From contig MU277671.1 in the NCBI GenBank assembly GCA_022385805.1, positions 690,808 to 754,807 of the forward strand: 64,000 nt of DNA, in the 5' to 3' direction. Position 1 is the stretch's first letter; every line of letters starts with the position of its first letter. Shown piece by piece: positions 45,684 to 62,113 of this stretch. The DNA is from Pilatotrama ljubarskyi (Eukaryota > Basidiomycota > Agaricomycetes > Polyporales > Polyporaceae). The notes under the pieces were generated by a model, which saw only the letters and a program-made list of their open reading frames with translations, ran no database searches and had not been told where the DNA came from. The position numbers were made by a program, and so were the translations under genes.

Positions 45684-47770
<2,087 letters not shown>

Positions 47771-48344
47771 GGCTTAGGAAGTGCTCTAGGTGTTCCGAAG
47801 TGAAGGCGTAGTACACGGCAGCAGTCTGATGAAACGGTTCGCAGCGGTAGGCCAGAAGCACAGAGAGAAGATCCGCTACTTCCGTTGATATTTACGAGAA
47901 CCAATGCGTACACCGCGAGGTTAGCGAGGACGGATGCCGACGGGCGATGGAGGATTGCTGGGAGGACTTCGCAGTCGGAGGCGGAAAAGCAGTAGGTTGT
48001 CATGTGATCGAAGGCTATTTCCCGATCATCTATGGGCGCTTCCGTAGGGGCCGCGCTAGTGGCGGTGGCTGCACTGAGGTGAACGAGAAACGCGTTCCAG
48101 TCCACCGCCACCGTCATATGTAGACCAAAGGCTCATAGATGGTCACCTCGAAGGCAGTCAGAATAGCCAACCAGGTGTGTTGATTCGTCTACAGACGCAT
48201 GCAGGAGATATTGACCTTGCTTCTGCACTAGGCCACCGCTGAGGAGATCGCTGCCTCCGCGAACATCCCCAATACGCAAACCTTCAAAAACAAATCGTGA
48301 TACGTTTCTCTCGCGTTCTAGAGGATACTTGCTGAGGCGGATGG
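47771..48344. other. RIO2/NAA40 divergent region with an orphan open frame
   Basis: Minus-strand 47767-48117 is an uninterrupted 116-codon frame (MTVAVDWNAFLVHLSAATAT...) ending just at the RIO2 ATG. Its composition is protein-like (VLANLAVYALVLVNINGSSG is hydrophobic). It is not part of RIO2, and I recognise no family. On the plus strand, 48243-48300 is open (AEEIAASANIPNTQTFKNKS) and might belong to the NAA40 5' end. Confidence 0.3.
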
Positions 48345-49119
48345 ATGCCTAGGCTCTCTTTACGCGTCGTCCTCGCTCCCTCGCTCTCAGAGAGCGAACG
48401 AGAGTCTATCTGGAACCTATGGGAAGCGAACATGCGCGCTTTGTACGTAGCGCCTCCTGCACGAGCACGAGCGTTCCTTCAAATATGCCCACTCGGCGCA
48501 GGGTAGAACCATCATCGTTTGGCTGGAATCCCAAAGTCAAGAAGAAAGAACTATTCCATCGTAACGCTAGGTTCATCCTCGTTTCTGACCCGGAGAATGG
48601 GGAAGACCAGGCGCCAATAGCCGCGTTCTCTACGTTCAGGTTTGAGCGAGAACAGAGAGAAGACGTACTCTACTGGTAAGCGAGCACCGTGCTACACGTA
48701 CAAGGCGCCGGGCTGCAACCTCTCGTCGTTATGCATTCGCAGCTACGAACTGCAGGTGTCGGAGCCGTTCAGGCGTTGCGGTCTGGGCCAGTCCCTCGTG
48801 GATAAGCTATCCAGCATCGGAAAGCACTGGGGTATGGTGAAGATTCTGTTGACAGTGCTCAAATGTACGTTTCGTCATCGTTCACCATGCAGACAACCTG
48901 ACCGGAAAATCAGCCAATGTAGCCGCTCGCCGTTTTTACAGTAGAAACGGGTGGGTCCTGCCTTCGAATCTGAAGTGAACGCCGATGACTTACAGATCTC
49001 CCAGATTCAAAGTCGACCCCACTTCTCCTGAATATAATTCGGCATCCGGTGAAGATGACGAAGGTCACGTAGAGGAAGACACATACGACTATGAGATCCT
49101 ATCCAAAACGCTACTGTGA
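48345..49119 (+). CDS. N-alpha-acetyltransferase 40 (NatD)
   Basis: This is a GNAT-fold enzyme that acetylates the N-termini of histones H4 and H2A. Splicing by phase gives: exon 1 SESERESIWNLWEANMRA; exon 2 (donor GTACGT, acceptor CGCAG) LVEPSSFGWNPKVKKKELFH, RFILVSD and AAFSTFRFEREQREDVLY; exon 3 CYELQVSEPFRRCGLGQSLV, which carries the acetyl-CoA-binding RRCGLG motif; then KHWGMVKILLTVLK. Exon 4 is SNVAARRFYSRNG, and the last exon is SPRFKVDPTSPEYNSASGED, ending TYDYEILSKTLL at TGA 49117-49119. LYCYELQV and HWGMVKI are NAA40 signatures. The start at 48345 (MPRLSLRVVL) is tentative: most fungal members have a longer N-terminus (..ANK..EEL..), which may lie on an unplaced upstream exon. Confidence 0.85.
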
Positions 49120-49238
49120 TCGTTCTGGGTGTATGTTGCCGGCTGCTGCTATCCAGAAACTGCGAATCACATGTATACACCACTCCGGGGAGATACATAG
49201 ATTAGTATCTGCGTAGCAGTACGGATACTAGAATGGGG

Positions 49239-50376
49239 TTAAGATGCATCGGACGAGTCCGGCGCTGCGACCTCTTTGCCTTTCCCATTGGGTATATACG
49301 CGGGAGCGGGACTGGGAGCGAGCGGTGCAGGAGTAGGCGGGGATGAGACGCTCGAGGACGTGGGTCCACCCGCCAACTGCCATGCGGGTATCGAAGGCTT
49401 TCCTGGGAGGACGGGCGTCGTAGGCCCTGTAGATACTCCCGGTCCTCGGCTTAAGAGCAGTGCCTTCAGCGACTTCAGCTCTTGTTGAAGTTCTGCCAGG
49501 GACTGATTCTGGCTGTCTTTGTTCCTTTCAATCATCTGCAGCCCAGAATCAGTCGTGCTGCTATCATTGCTACCCCGAGGAGAACCGACCTTGGGCAACA
49601 TCTCGCGAACAGTATTGACCTCTTCGCGTATCTCGCGCATTTCGTCCCTAGTCCGCGCTTCACCTTCTCGCATGTCCTTCACCGCGTTCTCCACCTCCTC
49701 GGTGACTTTGGAGACCTTCTCCTTCTGCTCCTCGACAGCACTCCGAACTGCGGCGGTCTCAGCCTGTATTTCCTTCAAAAGAGCTTCTGCGGCATCAAAC
49801 TGAGCGGTCATAGCATCCTTGTCCTCCTCGTATGCAGTCGCAGAAGGAGGCTTGAGGTGGGGTGCAACATATTTCTGCGACATTACCCATGAACAGGCTG
49901 GATACCAACGTGCAGAGAATCCCGGACCCACCCTGAATAACGATGCTGCACCGTAGGCAATCGTCCCAGAGACGACGGCAGTAATCTAATGGAGCATCGC
50001 TCAGTTATAGCACTCTTGATGCGACTCACGACTCACGAAGTAGTCTCTCCAATCCCACTGGTACGGCGGAGGTTGTGCCTGCGAATATGGCATAGGGCCG
50101 TATACAGGACCATACGGACTTGGGGGATATGCCTGTACTGAAGCCCTCTGAGAGCTCTGGTTCATAGCTGCCTGCCGCATAGCTTCCTCAATCTCGGGGC
50201 CAGTGAGTCCCTTTGCCTCCAAGAACTGCACGCGTTGCGCGAGGGGCGAGGCCTGCGTCTGCATAGCATCATTCACAGCACGCAGCAGTGAGTGTGGCAT
50301 GACTGTGACCCACCTTCGGGTCTACTAGGAATGCGACGGCGTTGCGCACAAGTTCTTGCCTGTCTGGTGCCGCCAT
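49239..50376 (-). CDS. PEX14: Peroxin 14 (PEX14)
   Basis: PEX14 is the docking protein of the peroxisomal matrix import pore. The start at 50376 (MAAPDRQELVRNAVAFLVDP) and the next exon (ASPLAQRVQFLEAKGLTGPE, IEEAMRQA) form the Pex14 N-terminal domain that binds PEX5 and PEX19. A Pro/Tyr/Gln-rich linker follows (SPYGPVYGPMPYSQAQPPPY). The hydrophobic segment is ITAVVSGTIAYGAASLFR, preceded by WDWRDYF. The coiled coil includes FDAAEALLKEIQAETAAVRS and EEQKEKVSKVTEEVENAVKD. The C-terminus is Pro/Ser-rich and ends PDSSDAS. The gene has about five exons and is divergent from the EF-Tu gene across about 240 bp. Confidence 0.9.
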
Positions 50377-50616
50377 GTCTGAGCAGAGAGAAGTGGGAGA
50401 GGGTCCTGCAGAGATGCGTTTCCCCGCAATTACCGGACTGCAGAGCTCGGCCCTCCGGAATCACGGCGACCTACCCCGGCGCCTGTCTGTGCGACCAAGC
50501 GGGCGCCCGGCGAAAGGCCGGAGGAAGCCGTGCCGCTCCCCCGATCGCGGCGCTTAAGAATTTTGAGTGCGCAACTGGCTCACGCAGAGGTGTGCCATCG
50601 TCTACCTGTTGCCGCC

Positions 50617-52534
<1,918 letters not shown>

Positions 52535-52939
52535 GCGGGAGAGGATAGCATGCGCTTGCATCATTGTTACATAGACACGTTCTAATGCTTTGTGCTTGTA
52601 TATCCTACTCCCCACTCACTCTGCAAAAGGAGACCTCGAGCTTGCACACTCGACACTCGCCATATCCGCTGTATGATATTCCCGCATGTCTGCATGTCGC
52701 TAGATAGATGCTATTCAATCCATGCACTTTGAGTGGACTAATCGTATGATCTGCGCGCTCATGTGGAGGAGTTGAGGGATCTGCGCGACGTACGTAACGG
52801 CTACAACCATAAGAGGGAAAGGCGAGCTTGGTGTGGTCCGAGAGTTTCGAGCGCGGGCTTCCGTCCCTTCGTCCTCGCCGCCTCCCTCCGTCTCCTTCAC
52901 TGTGCCAAACGGTGTCTATCCAGAACTTTACTTGTTAAG
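52535..52939. other. Intergenic region between EF-Tu and H protein
   Basis: EF-Tu 3' flank and H-protein 5' flank. An in-frame ATG at 52763 exists upstream of the H-protein start, but the intervening codons look like untranslated leader. No other feature. Confidence 0.5.
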
Positions 52940-53728
52940 ATGCTCGCCGCTCTTCGTACTGTGTCCCGTTCTGGCTCAGTGGCTCTCCGCGCGGCGCACC
53001 GTGCTGGCCCCTCTGCGCGCGTCTTCCGCCCTACGCCTTTCGTGCGGACCCTCGTCAGTGAGTCGCAAATTTCTCTAAGTCACTGTTGCCGGAGCTGAGA
53101 ACGGTTGTATCTGTAGCCAAGAGGTACACGGAGGACCATGAGGCGGTCCTTTTCGACGACCAGACGCAGATTGGCACGGTGTCTATCACGGACTATGCTC
53201 AGTCGAGCCTCGGAGACGTAGTCTATGTCGAGCTGCCCCAGACAGGCACCGCGGTCGAGAAGGGCGGTGCGTAGACTTAGCAAAGTGACGAAGACCTCGG
53301 TGTGAGCTGACGCGAAACATTCCGTAGACCAGATCGGTGCGGTGGAAAGCGTGAAGGCTGCCTCGGATATCGTGTGTGCTCTCATAGCTCTATTCTGGAA
53401 CAGTATGATGAACGATATGTTCTTCTGCAGTTCGCTCCCGTCTCAGGCACCGTGGAAGAAATCAACGAGAGCCTGAACGACCAGCCTAGTCTGCTCAACA
53501 AGTCCCCAGAGGAGAAGGGTGAGTCTACTTGCGCTCTCTCTGACGATGAAATATTGACAACGTGTTGTCCGATAGGATGGTTGTGCAAGATCAAGGTCAG
53601 CAATCCGTCTGAGGTACGTTCTCGTCCTACGTCACCAGCCGAATACGACTGATATGACCGGCACTCTTCAGCTTGAGGAGCTCATGACCGAGGAGGAATA
53701 CAAGAAGCACTGCGAGTCGGATCATTGA
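52940..53728 (+). CDS. GCV3: Glycine cleavage system H protein
   Basis: This is the lipoyl carrier of the mitochondrial glycine decarboxylase complex. The start at 52940 (MLAALRTVSRSGSVALRAAH) is a long basic targeting peptide. The mature part begins KRYTEDHEAVLFDDQTQIGT and continues VSITDYAQSSLGDVVYVELP and GTAVEKG. The lipoylated lysine is in IGAVESVKAASDI. FAPVSGTVEEINESLNDQPS, LLNKSPEEKGWLCKIKVSNP and LEELMTEEEYKKHCESDH follow. Five or six exons are joined at phase-consistent GT..AG sites. The length of about 165 residues is typical. It sits in the same orientation just after TUF1, so two mitochondrial genes are neighbours. Confidence 0.93.
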
Positions 53729-53976
53729 AATATGTCGGTCGAATCTGTCCTCCATGGCCACGGCATCAACTGCCAGACGCTGGGGAGGTAGCACGGGGGT
53801 TGACGGCTTGGTTGAAGGTTTAGATAATCTTAGCAAAGTGCTCCTAATGCAGCACGTAATGAAAGTGTCTCAACATCCAGCGCTGCTGAGCATTATAATA
53901 CGATGGCTTGAGACCGGATTGGGGAGGGATGCCACAACGTCGGATAGTGTTTGGATTGATACTACAGGGGAATGAG

Positions 53977-54409
53977 TCAAGGCTTCTCGCCTCGCGCCTC
54001 CATCCGGGCCTTGGCCTCCTCCAAAGCCCAGCTCTTGATACTGAGGACTAGAGCTTAGTTACGAGCCAGGGACCGCAGAAAGGCGGACGTACCTCGTGTC
54101 GGGCTTGTAGTAGAGCAAGACCGCTGCCAAACCCATGGTACCGTACATTCCGACATACCATACGTTCTCCCAGGCTTCTTTCTTGCGCTTCTGACCCGGA
54201 GGAAGGGGCTAAAACCGTCGCATGTGTCGATAATGAGCGGCAGTCCTGAAGGGTGAGGAGATGCTTCGTACCTTCTCGCCGAAGAGGTATCCAGTGGGCT
54301 CGTTATAGTGAGGGCCTGAGCCATGGGAAGCATACCGCCGGCAGCTGGGCGAGCTGCGAACGGCGCAAGCCCGTCGCTGCAAAGTTCGTAGCGAAGACAG
54401 CGACGGCAT
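53977..54409 (-). CDS. Complex I subunit NDUFB11 (ESSS) homologue
   Basis: This is a small accessory subunit of the membrane arm of mitochondrial NADH:ubiquinone oxidoreductase. Three exons: the first (start 54409) encodes MPSLSSLRTLQRRACAVRSS and YASHGSGPHYNEPTGYLFGE. The second begins PLPPGQKRKKEAWENVWYVG, with one membrane segment MYGTMGLAAVLLYYKPDTR. The third ends SWALEEAKARMEARGEKP at TGA 53977-53979. The YNEPTGYLFGE motif and ALEEAKxRMEARGE end are hallmarks of the fungal ESSS subunit. About 105 residues. It is divergent from the golgin gene across about 210 bp. Confidence 0.86.
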
Positions 54410-54622
54410 GAGTGTAAGGTGGAGAGCTGTACTGTGCGGTCCGTGAGCAGGGCCTCGGTGGGCGAATCCGGACAGCGGGTCTCCCTTGGGTTAGGGTTCC
54501 CTTGTATGGCCGCCGGCGACTTCAGCAGGCGAACGCTTGCAGTGCTCTCTGCTGCACGTTCTTCTCTACATCCTCTTCCTTCTTTGTCTCTGGTTCGACG
54601 ATAGCGCTGCTGAAGCCCATCA

Positions 54623-57600
54623 ATGTTTAGCCAGTGGCGACAGGCTGTCGAAAGCATCGCGCAGGTACCCAGGACCGCAGGCTCGCCAGACGGCGGCGCG
54701 TCCGGGTCGGAGGAGGCACCCACGCGGTCGTCATTGGACTCGCTAGGCATTCGCACCTCACTGTCGTCCTCAAGCCAGCTCGCGGAGACCGCACTGAGCA
54801 GTCTTAGGAAGACACTGGTAACAGCGCGGCCTGCAAGTCCTGCGAATAACGCACAAGCCGTCCATACTGGTGCCTCACCGGAGTCCGTAGCTACGCCCGC
54901 GCCTAAGCCGCGTCCTTCCACACGGACAACGCTGGAGGATAGACTTCGCGCAAAGTTCGCCATAGGAGATGCGTCGAATGCTTCTACTCCCGCGACGTCC
55001 TCCAGGGCTTCGCCTGCTCCGGTGCCAGTCGCGGACCACCCTCTTGCAGGACCCTCGAGCCGTAGCTCTACTCCAGACATGCCTGTGGTCAAGGGCCCGC
55101 CTAATCCTCTTTCCCCCGCATCCACACCTCTTCCTGACTCTCCCTTGGTCTCCCCGTTACTCGAGCCTCCATTGTCTTTGACTGCTTCTGCTGTCGGTAT
55201 CTCTGACACATCCTCGCCGGAACCCAATAGCTCTATCCCCCCGCTTTCTGAAGTTGAACGGGATACGCCCAAACCTCCTGAATCCGAACCTCCAGATACA
55301 ACACCTCCAGCCGCGAACACAGACTCGACCCAGGATAAGTCAGACGGTGCGTCTCATATGGAGGAGCCGTCAAACGCATCGGCTGTTGCTGCGCAGACAC
55401 AAGTCGAAGAGCCGACGTCCACACCCTTGGATGACAGTCATGCCGAAGCCACAGAACAGAAGGAACCTTCTGAGAAGCGCGACGCTGTAGAGGCTGCGGA
55501 GAGGCCACCGGCATCGGACACGCCTGAAATGCCGATAACCTCGCCGGAGAGTAACGCTGAAGAACAGCAGCCTGAAGTTCCGGTACCAAGCACTCTACCC
55601 GAAGCTGCCCCTCCTGCGGAGGCAGCTTCAGAAGATCAAAGTGCTGTCCCTGAGACTGCTACGGCTAGCACTGATTCATCACTTCCGGACGCATCTGCTC
55701 CCAAGGCACACGCGCAGGCCGACGCAGCTGTCTTGCGAGGCTCTCTCGATATACCTTCTCGCGCCGCTACTCCGGACGCGAAGGCTTCCGACAGAGCTGA
55801 TATCGAGGCGTTGCAGAAGCGCCTGAAGCTCGTAGAACAGCGGTTCGCTGGCAAGCCCAAATCTACTTCACGTCTCGTGGTCGGTATTCATAGATCCAGC
55901 AGATGTTTCAACGTCCTTCAAGCGTCTCCAGGCTGAGAAATTGGCCGCGGACCGTGTGTTGCGCGAGCTGACTTCGGTCGAGAGTGTTACCGAAGTGGAC
56001 GCTCTGAGGGATTTTCTACAGAACATGGTCCTAAAGAACGAGGTGAGCGGTAAATTGCTCCGAATACGCGAGGCCATGTATTCACAGAGCCCTAGATGGC
56101 CCAGGACGAGATCAAGAGGCTCAATGGCAAGCTGACCCGTGCGTATATGTCTTATTCGTCTTGCAGCAATATGATCAATCTTGCTTTACAGGCCAAGACG
56201 AGCGCATCGAAGAGCTGCGGGACATTCACCGTCTCGAGTCGAAGTCTCAGTCGGATCAAATAGACAGGCTCAAGGCGCAGGTCGAAGAGGCAGAGAAGCT
56301 CCTGAAGGCGGCACAAGGCGCCACCTCGCTGGTCGAACAAGAGTCCGCTAAACGGAAGGCGGAGATAGACCGGTTACAGAAGGAGCTCGACCGCGCTACC
56401 AACTCTGCCAAGGACGAGGAGGAAAAGCGGACGAAGGCCATCGCTTTGTTGAAGACAGTGCGCCAGAAACTGGTCAAGGCCGAGAAGGAGCGGGACGATG
56501 CCGTGAAGGAGGTCAGCACGCTGAAGGAGGCGGAGAAGTCGGAGCGAGAGAAGGAGAAGGCAGAGAGAGCGAGGTTGCAGGGCGAGATCGACAAGGTGAA
56601 CGCGGAGCGGGAGACGGCGGTGCAGGGTTTGAGGGCGCAGTTTGACAAGGAGGTCGCTGCACTCAAGGACAAGCATGAGAAAGAGCTCGCCGCGCTCCGG
56701 GGACAATTCGAGCTCGAGGCGATCACGACCAAGGTTGTCTCTTTACTTTCCTATTCATCTATTGTACTAACAGCTGGGATAAGACTACCCATATCCGGGA
56801 GCTGGAGAACAAGAAGGCACGTATCTCTGACCTGGAGGGTACGGTTAAGACTTTTTCGAGGGAGAAGGACGAGCTCTTCGACCAGCTGCAACTCCGTCAA
56901 GCCGAGCTCGAGTCTTCGCAGTCCGCGCTGGAGTCGCTCCGAGGCCAAAACACAGAGTTGCAATTTCAGCTGCGCGAGGCGAATGACCGCATCGCCCTCC
57001 TTCAAGAGGAGTACTCCGACGTCCGCCGCGAACACGAGATCAAGGTCCAGTCTCCGGGGCCTTCTGCCGAAGAAGTGACCCGTTTGCTCGCCGCTGCGGA
57101 GTCCAAGTACGAAGCGAAGCTCAGCGACTTGCGGAGAAGACTGGCCGAGACGGAGCGCGAGCGCGACGAGGGCGAGGCGCACTGGAGCAGAAAGCTTGCT
57201 GAGCGCGTGAAGGAGGTTGAAGAGCTCAAAGTGATCATCAGCTCTTCGCAGAAGAGCAAAGAGGAGGAGGTCGAAGGCGTGCAGGCGCTAAAGACGGAGA
57301 TCGAGATTCTGCAAGCAGAGATACGGTCGTACCAGAAGCAAATTGCCGACCTCCACGCTCAGTTGGAGAAGGCGGCCGAAGTTGAGGTGCGTAATATACA
57401 CCTGACCTGAGCAGTACAGCCTGTCTGATAACGCTTGCAGGTGGCTGCCAAGGCACAGCTCGCCGACATCAGCTCCAAAGCTGCTGACCTCCAACACCTC
57501 ATCGACGAGGGCAAGAACCGTGAAGCACAACTTCGCTCTCAGAACAAGGTATGCCTTCGTGGTCTCACCTTGTGTCGGCGAGCTGAACATCTCCAGACTC

Positions 57601-57981
57601 TGCGGGACGAACTCCGGAAAGTTCAATCCTCAGTAGCACTTCTCGAAAAGCAACGCAATCCGGGTGTCGGCTACTGGGCGTCGCGCAACGAGAGCACGTC
57701 GGAGATCCGTTCGCCAAGATCTTCCGTCTCCGATCTCGCTCGGGAGTCACCTTCAAGACCGTCGACTCCATCTACTGTGAAGTCAGATGAGGAGGTCAAC
57801 TTTGAGTACCTCCGCAACGTCATCTTGCAATTCCTAGAACACAAGGAGATGAGAGTGAGTACTTCGACGCTTGATTTACCCGTCCCGGCTGACGTATATT
57901 CAGCCTCATCTGATTCGCATCCTGTCGACTATCCTGCACTTCACCCCTCAGGAGACTCGGAGGCTCATCGCAAAAGTCTGA
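54623..57981 (+). CDS. GRIP-domain golgin (Imh1-like)
   Basis: This is a trans-Golgi tethering protein. The start at 54623 (MFSQWRQAVESIAQVPRTAG) is followed by about 390 residues of Pro/Ser/Glu-rich disordered sequence. An extended coiled coil comes next over several exons (IEALQKRLKLVEQRFA, ERIEELRDIHRLESKSQSDQ, KEEVEGVQALKTEIEILQAE and many more). The C-terminus is a GRIP domain, NFEYLRNVILQFLEHKEMR, completed across an intron by PHLIRILSTILHFTPQETRR, with the Tyr that contacts Arl1-GTP. It ends LIAKV at TGA 57979-57981. It has about nine exons and is roughly 1000 residues. The GRIP domain rather than a GRAB domain favours Imh1 over Rud3. Confidence 0.86.
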
Positions 57982-58388
57982 CCAGCGGGATCTTCTCTGC
58001 ATATTGCATACCTCACGTAGCATACCATAGCATACCACATCATTTTCTGGGCTTATAGGAGAACTAATGCATATTTTCTTGAGTATGAACCTTCTACAGC
58101 ACATTCACCTTTTCGTGGGCATCGTATTACTACCGTATGCTGCGACGTGTGGGCGCCGAAGGATCACCGGTGGGACGGTTTGATCCACGATGCACCAAAG
58201 CTTTCCCGCATGCACGTCCCTGAGATCCAGTATTGAATATTGAGTAAGAGCCTGCCAGCTGTTCACGTTCAGGCTGCGCGGTTGTGGGTGATATGCAAGC
58301 GCCCGGGCTGTACTGGTTCGTTCCAGCAACGACTCGGACAACTTCAACTTCAACAAGTAAGCCTGACGGAACCCCGGCAGCGAAGGGC
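57982..58388. other. Intergenic region between golgin and MED5
   Basis: About 400 bp. A plausible 5'-UTR intron of MED5 (donor at about 58359, acceptor near 58380) lies at the right end. Nothing else recognised. Confidence 0.45.
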
Positions 58389-61300
58389 ATGTCACTGAGT
58401 GAGCTGACGAGGAACGCGTTTCAAAGCGGAATAACGGCGCGCAAAGTAAGCAAAGTAAGACTCTCCCTAGGAGCCTGGCTGATTTATATGTCCGCGTAGT
58501 GGATCGGATTGTGCAAGCTGTTCATCTCCAAGAACCTGGCTCACAGTGGTGCCCATAATATCGAAATCGACATCAGCAGTTGAGCCGTACTATACTTGAC
58601 TGCCGATGCAGGCGGTTGACTGTTACACTGAATCACAGATTCCGTCCTGGTTCTCTTCCGTGACTACCCCGGAGACCCCGCACTCCAGGCCTACCTGCGA
58701 CAAGCCATACAAGATGGCGTCTTGTCCTTACCTATCTTCTTGACGACATTTCTAGCTGCAGCACAGTCTCCGGAGTTGCACAACCCTGCGACACTGGACA
58801 TGCTCTGCAGAGTAATTTTGGACCACCACTACGCATCAGGAATGCCTACCATAGGTTCGCTCGTCACCTACGGCGAGCCCACGACCAGGCTTCTCAACAC
58901 CATACAAAACGCGATGGCACTGCTGCGTACCGCATACAACCTGCCCATATCTCACTTTCATCAGCTCACGACATCCGCGTCTGAGCTGCTCATTTTGCTG
59001 CTCTCGTGCGTGGCCGACATGTCTCAAATATCCACTACGCAGGCCATGGTACATTTTGCCGATGCGAGCGAATTGCTGCAGAACGTGCGCCTCTCCCCAG
59101 GTGTGCGGCAAGTGCTGGAAGCGTTCGCCTTCTCGCTGAGCCTGCTCTTGGGCGACGATGCCAAAGTCGCGAGGGAAGCTCAGTTCATGCATACTTCCCA
59201 ACTAACATCCGGGAAAGGTGACACCATCCTCGGTGCGAGCTCTGAGACAGATATTGTGACCTGCTCCCTAGTGCTGAATCACTTGGTATGTCTATCCGAG
59301 TTCTTCTCTATAGTCGGAGAAAGCTGACTGTGCGCTGTGGAGATCTTTAACAGAGCCGGTGATTTCGGCTCAGGGGATGGCCGCCATGTCGTGGCAGTCC
59401 TGGTCGCTCTTCTCCGATGGTCTTCGTGGACGCCCGCAACGTTCTACTCTCAACTCATCATCTCTGCCTTGACATGTCTCGCACAGAGCATCATTCCCAC
59501 CGGGCCCACGCGTGCTTCCTCCATTTGGAGGGCGTTCACAATTGGTCGAGTAAGTTCCTGTCTGCCGGTAACTTTTCTGGGTGTCGAGCGAATGGATATT
59601 GAATCAAGGGCTAGTTACCGCATTTGCTGGCTTTGTTCCAGGAAACTGCGCAATCTGAGGGTATGGCTGAGGCGGACTGGGTAAGATTGTCGACCGCATG
59701 TCCTCCTACATTACTCAAGGTCCCCAGCATACAGCTTTGCAATTTGCACTGCCGGCCATTTTGCGACGCACCGACCTCTTGGAAAAGGTGGACAGTGTCG
59801 GGCAAGCCGGGGGATCTGACGCCGCCAGCGAGAAGTCCATGATGTGCGTGGTATCTGGCAGTTCTTAGAGGACTGCGAACTCATTGCTTCCAGGCCACCG
59901 AACTTTACCTCAGAATTTCTCTATCAGTTACTCCACGTGGGCCTGGTCGAGCAAGCCATTGTCACAACGATCAACCCCAACCTTCCGAACGACTTCCATC
60001 CCCGGGTCGCGTCAGAAGCCAATGAGGCCGGCCTTGACCTTCCGGTAGGTGCCCAGACTATAAGCTAAGGGAATGGGGTCAGTGAAGTGACCATGCAATC
60101 AGGGCTATTTCGAAGTCAAACTCTCCCCAGACGCGAGCCCTGAAGACATCGAGGTTCTTCTGTATAGGACTTGGAGAGACCCATGCTGCCATGCAGCATT
60201 CGCAGAAGTCGTCGTGAAGGTAGGTCGCGTCCAAAATCCGAGCAAAAAAAGGCATTCACGTCTGAGAAATAGAGGTTCACGTCTTCCACAAAAACCGTGG
60301 ATACCGAAACGCTCAGCCTCGTGTGCAAGATGCTGTGCACGCACGAGATGGCCCTTGACTTGCTATCTCTGCATACGAAAATCACCGATCTCGTCGCTCA
60401 TGCGCTGGCATTTGTAGAGGACTACGATTGCGAGACTGTAGGTACGTCGTTCCACTAACAATGAAAGTCGGACAATCCTCAACGTCGCGACAGGTGACCC
60501 TCAGACGGCAGTTAGTCACCTTGGAGATGTTGTACTGTTTGCGGAAGCAACCATCGCCAGGTTCAATGTGAGCAAGTCTAGCGTTCTGCCATCGTCGTCC
60601 CCGCTTAACCTGGACGAACAAGCTTGCCAGATACTCCTTCACCATCGGTGACCGCAAATTGAACGCTGAATTTCTGCGAACGGCGGGGTTAAGGCATAGG
60701 GTGGACGAGTTAAAGGAGGAGGATCAGTCGGCCTTCAATGCGTGGAACAAGGCGCTCTTCGATCCTGGAAGCGAGGGAATCGAAGATACAATCCTCCGGT
60801 AAGTAAGCATGCCCTGTGGAATGGTCGTCGACGGTGTCTGACGCATAGCAGAGCCACCCGCCCCAAGGTCCTCCTCAGAATCGCCCCCACGCTGTTCTCG
60901 CACGCGATATCGCAGTGCATGGAGCGTAAGATGGACAAGGAGGTACTCAACAATGGAATATCGTACTTCTTGGGTCCTCTCCTCAACTGGACGCTTGCCG
61001 GAGTTATCAAGTTCTTGCTGTGCGAGATACAGCGACGCGGGTGCGTGCTCCAGTAGTAGCTATGGCTTGATCACTAAACGCACAAATGATGCTGTGCAGC
61101 TACAGTGCTCCAGTGCATCTGGAAGTGCTGAAGACGCTCCTCACTTCGCCATCATGTCCGCCGGCCGTGCTGGCCTTGTCTGCGCCGAACACATTGCGTA
61201 CATTCCCAGATCCCATACCGCAACACAGCCAGCGGGGGCTCGGTACGTTTGATCTCAAACCAATTCGACAAGCAGCACGGCAGGCACTCGGTCTACCCGA

Positions 61301-61964
61301 GGAAGGTGAGAGTTAGCCACATCTCTATAATGCTGTCCTCCGCTCATTCCATCCGATCTTCGTCACAGAGCAACAGAACCAGCTCGTCATGCCGACGTCA
61401 AATGTCCATTGGTCCGATCAGGCCCACCAACTTGTGACGAGCACGCTCACAGCGGCGCGCGGCGGGCGAGCAGCGGCCCTCGACGTCGATCGTTGTCTTC
61501 TCCTTTCGCCTCCGACCAAGTTCCTGACGACCTTCTTCGCCGAGCTCTCCCTCGCCGCGACCATGGGCATGGAGATACCCCGCCGGCTAGCGACGTTCGT
61601 GCTGACGATGCCGCGCACGCCTCGCTCGCCACCGCTGCTCCCGATCTTCCTGCACCTCGTACTTCCGTCGCTCGTCGCATCGGCCGATGGTCTGCCGCCG
61701 ACCGAGCAGACGATCAGGGTGGAGTTCCTCGTCGCTGTCATCTCGTCGTCCCTCACATCCGCCCTTCACCTGGAGTGGGCGATGCTGACGACGTGCGGGG
61801 AAGAGCGATATGTCTTGGGCCAGTCTGTGACATCCATGGCGCGACGACTCGCGGGAGACCTGAGGAGACGAGGGAGCGGCCCGAGCGCAGGGATGATCAT
61901 GCAGCGGCTCACGGCGATTCAGCCCTTCGTAGCTAACTTCCCCACCTTCGCAGCTGAAGTGTAG
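58389..61964 (+). CDS. MED5: Mediator tail subunit MED5 (NUT1)
   Basis: This is a fungal-specific tail subunit of the RNA polymerase II Mediator complex. The start at 58389 gives MSLSELTRNAFQSGITARK, joined to WIGLCKLFISKNLAHSGAHN, as in other basidiomycete MED5 proteins. The large exon holds LSLPIFLTTFLAAAQSPELH, NPATLDMLCRVILDHHYASG, SHFHQLTTSASELLILLLSC and FSLSLLLGDDAKVAREAQFM. Many short exons follow (AVLVALLRWSSWTPATFYSQ, ALQFALPAILRRTDLLEKVD, GIWQFLEDCELIASRPPNFT, NNGISYFLGPLLNWTLAGVI). The last exon starts MPTSNVHWSDQAHQLVTSTL and ends ANFPTFAAEV. It is an all-helical protein of about 1000 residues. An ATG at 58293 upstream is possible but separated by a likely leader intron. More than 12 exons; some inner junctions are unresolved. 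Confidence 0.8.
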
Positions 61965-62113
61965 ACGTGCAGGGCATCGGTGCGCTGGAGTAGTCGAGCA
62001 GACGTGATTACTACTATATATGTCTGACACAGAATGTACAACTGGAGTGGAGGAGCCCTAGAGCGCACATAAAGACGGATAAGAGAACCAAGAACATGAT
62101 GAGGAGAGAACAA

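Noticed and set aside
52763..52939. Longer start for the glycine cleavage H protein
   Set aside because: The in-frame ATG at 52763 would add about 59 residues that do not look like a targeting peptide, whereas MLAALRTVSRSGS at 52940 does.
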